Below, in pieces: positions 17,883 to 19,757 of a stretch of 19,757 nucleotides of DNA (the stretch's first letter is position 1; each line of letters begins with the position of its first letter). The position numbers and the translations under genes are program-made. The DNA comes from Roseiarcus sp049513815 (GTDB taxonomy: Bacteria > Pseudomonadota > Alphaproteobacteria > Rhizobiales > Beijerinckiaceae). The stretch covers positions 1 to 19,757 of the forward strand of contig JBEKVR010000145.1 in assembly GCA_049513815.1 (NCBI GenBank), written 5' to 3'. A model generated the notes under the pieces. The model was given only the letters and a program-made list of their open reading frames with translations, made no database searches and had not been told where the DNA came from.

Positions 17883-18025
17883 TTGGACCTTTCTTACGGG
17901 CGCCGGGCCGACGCGGGGCAAGGGTCATTGACCCGTCGTCCGACGAAGCGGCCCGGCGAAAAACGCGCGAACCCTATATGAAATCCCGCCGCGGGGAAAC
18001 GGCAAAGCGGATCAAGGGGCTCGCT
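17883..18025 (-). promoter_or_regulatory. Probable infA promoter region
   Basis: This 143-bp gap lies between pssA and infA. On the minus strand TTGCCG and CATATAG are about 19 nt apart, around 17970-18005, and are a weak -35/-10 candidate. The perfect interrupted palindrome GGGTCA-T-TGACCC (17922-17934) lies between this and the infA start, where an operator or a leader hairpin would act. No clear terminator with a T-run was seen for pssA. Confidence 0.3.
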
Positions 18026-18871
18026 TCAGCCATTCTCGCGGGCCATCGCCAAGTAGCGGCGCACGCTCCAGGGAATGGCGGCGAGATAGGCGACCGACAG
18101 GGCGACCAGCGACTGCAGCGGGAAGTTGACGATCAGCAGCAGCGCCGCCGCCAACCCAATCAGCACCGGGGCGACAAAGGCCTGCGGCACGCGGCCGATC
18201 GACTTGCCGGAGAAATGCGGCACGCGGCTCGCCATCAGCAGCGCGACGACGAGGACATAGGCGATCTCCACCCCGACGAAATGGGGCGGGCTCGACGCGT
18301 CGGTCAGCAGCAGGCGCAGATAGACCGGCAACAAGCCGACGATCGCGCCGGCCGGGGCCGGCATGCCGACGAAGAAGTGCTTGCGCCACGCCGGCATGGT
18401 CGGGTCTTCGAGCGTCACGTTGAACCGCGCCAGCCGCAGCGCGCAGGCGATGGCGAAGACGAGGACCGTCAGCCAGCCGAGGCTTTTCATCGCATCGAGC
18501 CCGGCGACATAGAGCACGACGCCCGGCGCGACGCCGAAGTCGACGAAATCGGCGAGCGAATCGAGTTCGGCGCCGAAGCGCGAGGTGCCCTTCAGCGCGC
18601 GGGCGATGCGGCCGTCGAGCCCATCGAGCACCGCGGCGGCGGCGATGGCGCTGACCGCCCATTCGATCGACCCCTCGAAGGCGAAGCGGATCGCCGTCAG
18701 GCCGAGGCACAGGGCGAGCAGGGTGACGAGGTTGGGGATCAGCAGGCGCAGCGGCACGGCGCGGAAGGGCGGGCGCGGCCCCGCTGGGCGGCTCCATGAC
18801 GTCGGCGGCGACGGCAGGTCGGTTGGCGGCAGTTCGGTCGGCGGCAGGTCGGTCGGCGGCAGGTCGGTCAT
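18026..18871 (-). CDS. pssA: CDP-diacylglycerol--serine O-phosphatidyltransferase
   Basis: This is a membrane enzyme that makes phosphatidylserine from CDP-diacylglycerol and serine, the step before the decarboxylase encoded just upstream. The product is 281 residues. The CDP-alcohol phosphatidyltransferase signature is complete: DG at 86-87, AR at 90-91, G100, D104 and D108 (DGRIAR...GAELDSLAD). Several hydrophobic segments follow, ending in VNFPLQSLVALSVAYLAAI. The first 24 residues are a proline-rich repeat (TDLPP, TELPP) encoded by four 15-bp tandem units, placed before the conserved PPFRAVPLRLLIPNLVTLLAL. The start at 18871 is 6 bp after the psd stop, so the two are co-transcribed. No better start was found inside the conserved region. 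Confidence 0.94.
   Translation of the reverse strand: MTDLPPTDLPPTELPPTDLPSPPTSWSRPAGPRPPFRAVPLRLLIPNLVTLLALCLGLTAIRFAFEGSIEWAVSAIAAAAVLDGLDGRIARALKGTSRFGAELDSLADFVDFGVAPGVVLYVAGLDAMKSLGWLTVLVFAIACALRLARFNVTLEDPTMPAWRKHFFVGMPAPAGAIVGLLPVYLRLLLTDASSPPHFVGVEIAYVLVVALLMASRVPHFSGKSIGRVPQAFVAPVLIGLAAALLLIVNFPLQSLVALSVAYLAAIPWSVRRYLAMARENG
18811..18870 (-). repeat. Four 15-bp tandem repeats at the 5' end of pssA
   Basis: Four consecutive 15-bp units (18811-18825, 18826-18840, 18841-18855, 18856-18870), of the form GCGGCAGGTCGGTCG on the plus strand, differ by at most a few bases. They encode the proline-rich TDLPP/TELPP segment directly after the start codon. The unit is a multiple of three, so copy changes would keep frame. 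Confidence 0.85.
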
Positions 18872-18877
18872 CGCGCG

Positions 18878-19576
18878 TCAGCTCAAGCGATGTTGGCGCG
18901 GCGGGCCGCCGCGGCCGAATTCGGCGATCACCGTCTCGCCCGCCACCGCCCGTGCGCCGAGGCCGATGGTGACGCGCGCCTCGTCGGGCAGATAGACGTC
19001 GACGCGCGAGCCGAAGCGGATGAGGCCGAAGCGGTCGCCGGCGGCCAGATGCGCGCCTTCCTGAGTGAAGCAGACGATGCGGCGGGCGACCATGCCGGCG
19101 ATCTGAACGACGCCAAATGAACCGGCGGCGTTCTCGATCACCAATCCGTTGCGCTCGTTGGCTTCGCTCGCCTTGTCGAGATCGGCGCTCAAGAACGCGC
19201 CGGGGTGGTAGGCGACGCGCCTGACCCGCCCCTCCACCGGCGCGCGGTTCACATGGCAGTCGAACACCGACATGAAGATCGAAACCCGCTGCAGCGGCTT
19301 GGCGCCGAGGCCGAGCTCGGGCGGCGGCGTCGCCGGACCGGCGAAGGACACGACGCCGTCGGCCGGGGCGACGACCAGCTCGGCCCCGAGCGGCGTCACC
19401 CGCGCCGGATCGCGGAAGAAATAGGCGCACCAAAGCGTCGCGACCAGCGCGATCCAGCCGAGCGGCGCCCAGATCCAGAAAAGGATCAGCGTCGCCGCGG
19501 CGAAGCCGGCGATAAAGACGTAGCCCTGCGGATGGATGGGCGTCAGTTGGCGGCGAATGGAGTCGACGACCGACAT
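18878..19576 (-). CDS. psd: Phosphatidylserine decarboxylase proenzyme (PSD-A type)
   Basis: This enzyme converts phosphatidylserine to phosphatidylethanolamine at the inner membrane. It is made as a proenzyme that cleaves itself to form a pyruvoyl group. The 232-residue product is the short alphaproteobacterial/archaeal type. The self-cleavage site is Gly189-Ser190 in RFGSRVDVYLP. Other family residues are Asp73 in APADGVV and His108 in DCHVNRAPVEG. An N-terminal hydrophobic stretch at about 19-52 (YVFIAGFAAATLILFWIWAP) supplies membrane attachment. The start at 19576 (MSVVDSIRRQLTPIHPQGY) matches family N-termini. The frame is open up to 19666, but that extension is not conserved. pssA follows after 6 bp. 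Confidence 0.95.
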   Translation of the reverse strand: MSVVDSIRRQLTPIHPQGYVFIAGFAAATLILFWIWAPLGWIALVATLWCAYFFRDPARVTPLGAELVVAPADGVVSFAGPATPPPELGLGAKPLQRVSIFMSVFDCHVNRAPVEGRVRRVAYHPGAFLSADLDKASEANERNGLVIENAAGSFGVVQIAGMVARRIVCFTQEGAHLAAGDRFGLIRFGSRVDVYLPDEARVTIGLGARAVAGETVIAEFGRGGPPRQHRLS

Positions 19577-19732
19577 GGGAAATCTCACGGCGAGGCCGGT
19601 GTTCTGGCGCCAATCGTTGTAAAAGTCACGAGCGACTAGGCCGTGTGGACGGATTCCGTCGAGCATAGCGTGATGGGATTCCCAAATCAGAGAATCTGTG
19701 ACTCATGGGTGGTCGGTATCTGGAGGCCGACC

Positions 19733-19757
19733 ATGCTGACGCGAATGACCGATGAGG
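19733..19757 (+). CDS. Partial gene at window edge, possible IS transposase start
   Basis: An ATG at 19733 with a strong ribosome site (GGAGG, 19722-19726) opens a frame, MLTRMTDE, that runs off the window. MTDE-type starts preceded by a short AT-richer segment recall IS5-like transposases, and GATTC...GAATC (19677-19695) could be part of a terminal repeat. Only 8 codons are visible, so the product is a guess. Confidence 0.35.

Overview
This GC-rich window looks like an alphaproteobacterial chromosome, probably Hyphomicrobiales (Rhizobiales). The evidence is the heterotetrameric sarcosine oxidase set, the infA-maf-yacG and psd-pssA gene pairs, and a CGTCAT-CGCGAGCG-type palindromic repeat. 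I cannot name the genus. No tRNA, rRNA or CRISPR array was seen.

Left part (23-5518): the sarcosine oxidase operon soxB-soxD-soxA-soxG lies on the minus strand with short gaps or overlaps. A 2[4Fe-4S] ferredoxin gene of FdxN type is divergent from it.

Middle (5540-12334): two back-to-back operons share a 101-bp divergent control region (9361-9461). Leftward are a two-domain molybdenum hydroxylase with no FAD domain (XdhD / 'selenium-dependent xanthine dehydrogenase' type) and an SsnA-like amidohydrolase, overlapping by 10 bp. Rightward are an M20-type carbamoylase (HyuC/allantoate amidohydrolase family) and a D-aminoacylase-like metal hydrolase, overlapping by 4 bp. Together they look like a catabolic module for an N-heterocycle (purine, hydantoin or related): oxidise, deaminate or open the ring, then remove carbamoyl and acyl groups. 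Sarcosine oxidase next door would fit a methylated substrate, but that link is inference.

Mobile-element zone (12335-14247): an intact IS110-family element of the IS1111 type has 13-bp subterminal inverted repeats and a long 3' non-coding end. A 219-bp MITE-like element has ~51-bp imperfect terminal inverted repeats. Removing both restores one long REP-like palindrome, so each appears to have inserted into one arm of the same repeat.

Right part (14248-19576): an S9A oligopeptidase (PtrB-like), a small membrane protein, then minus-strand housekeeping genes: yacG, maf and infA (translation and nucleotide-pool functions), and pssA and psd (phosphatidylethanolamine synthesis). The last ~70 bases hold a new ribosome binding site and start codon, possibly the edge of another insertion sequence.
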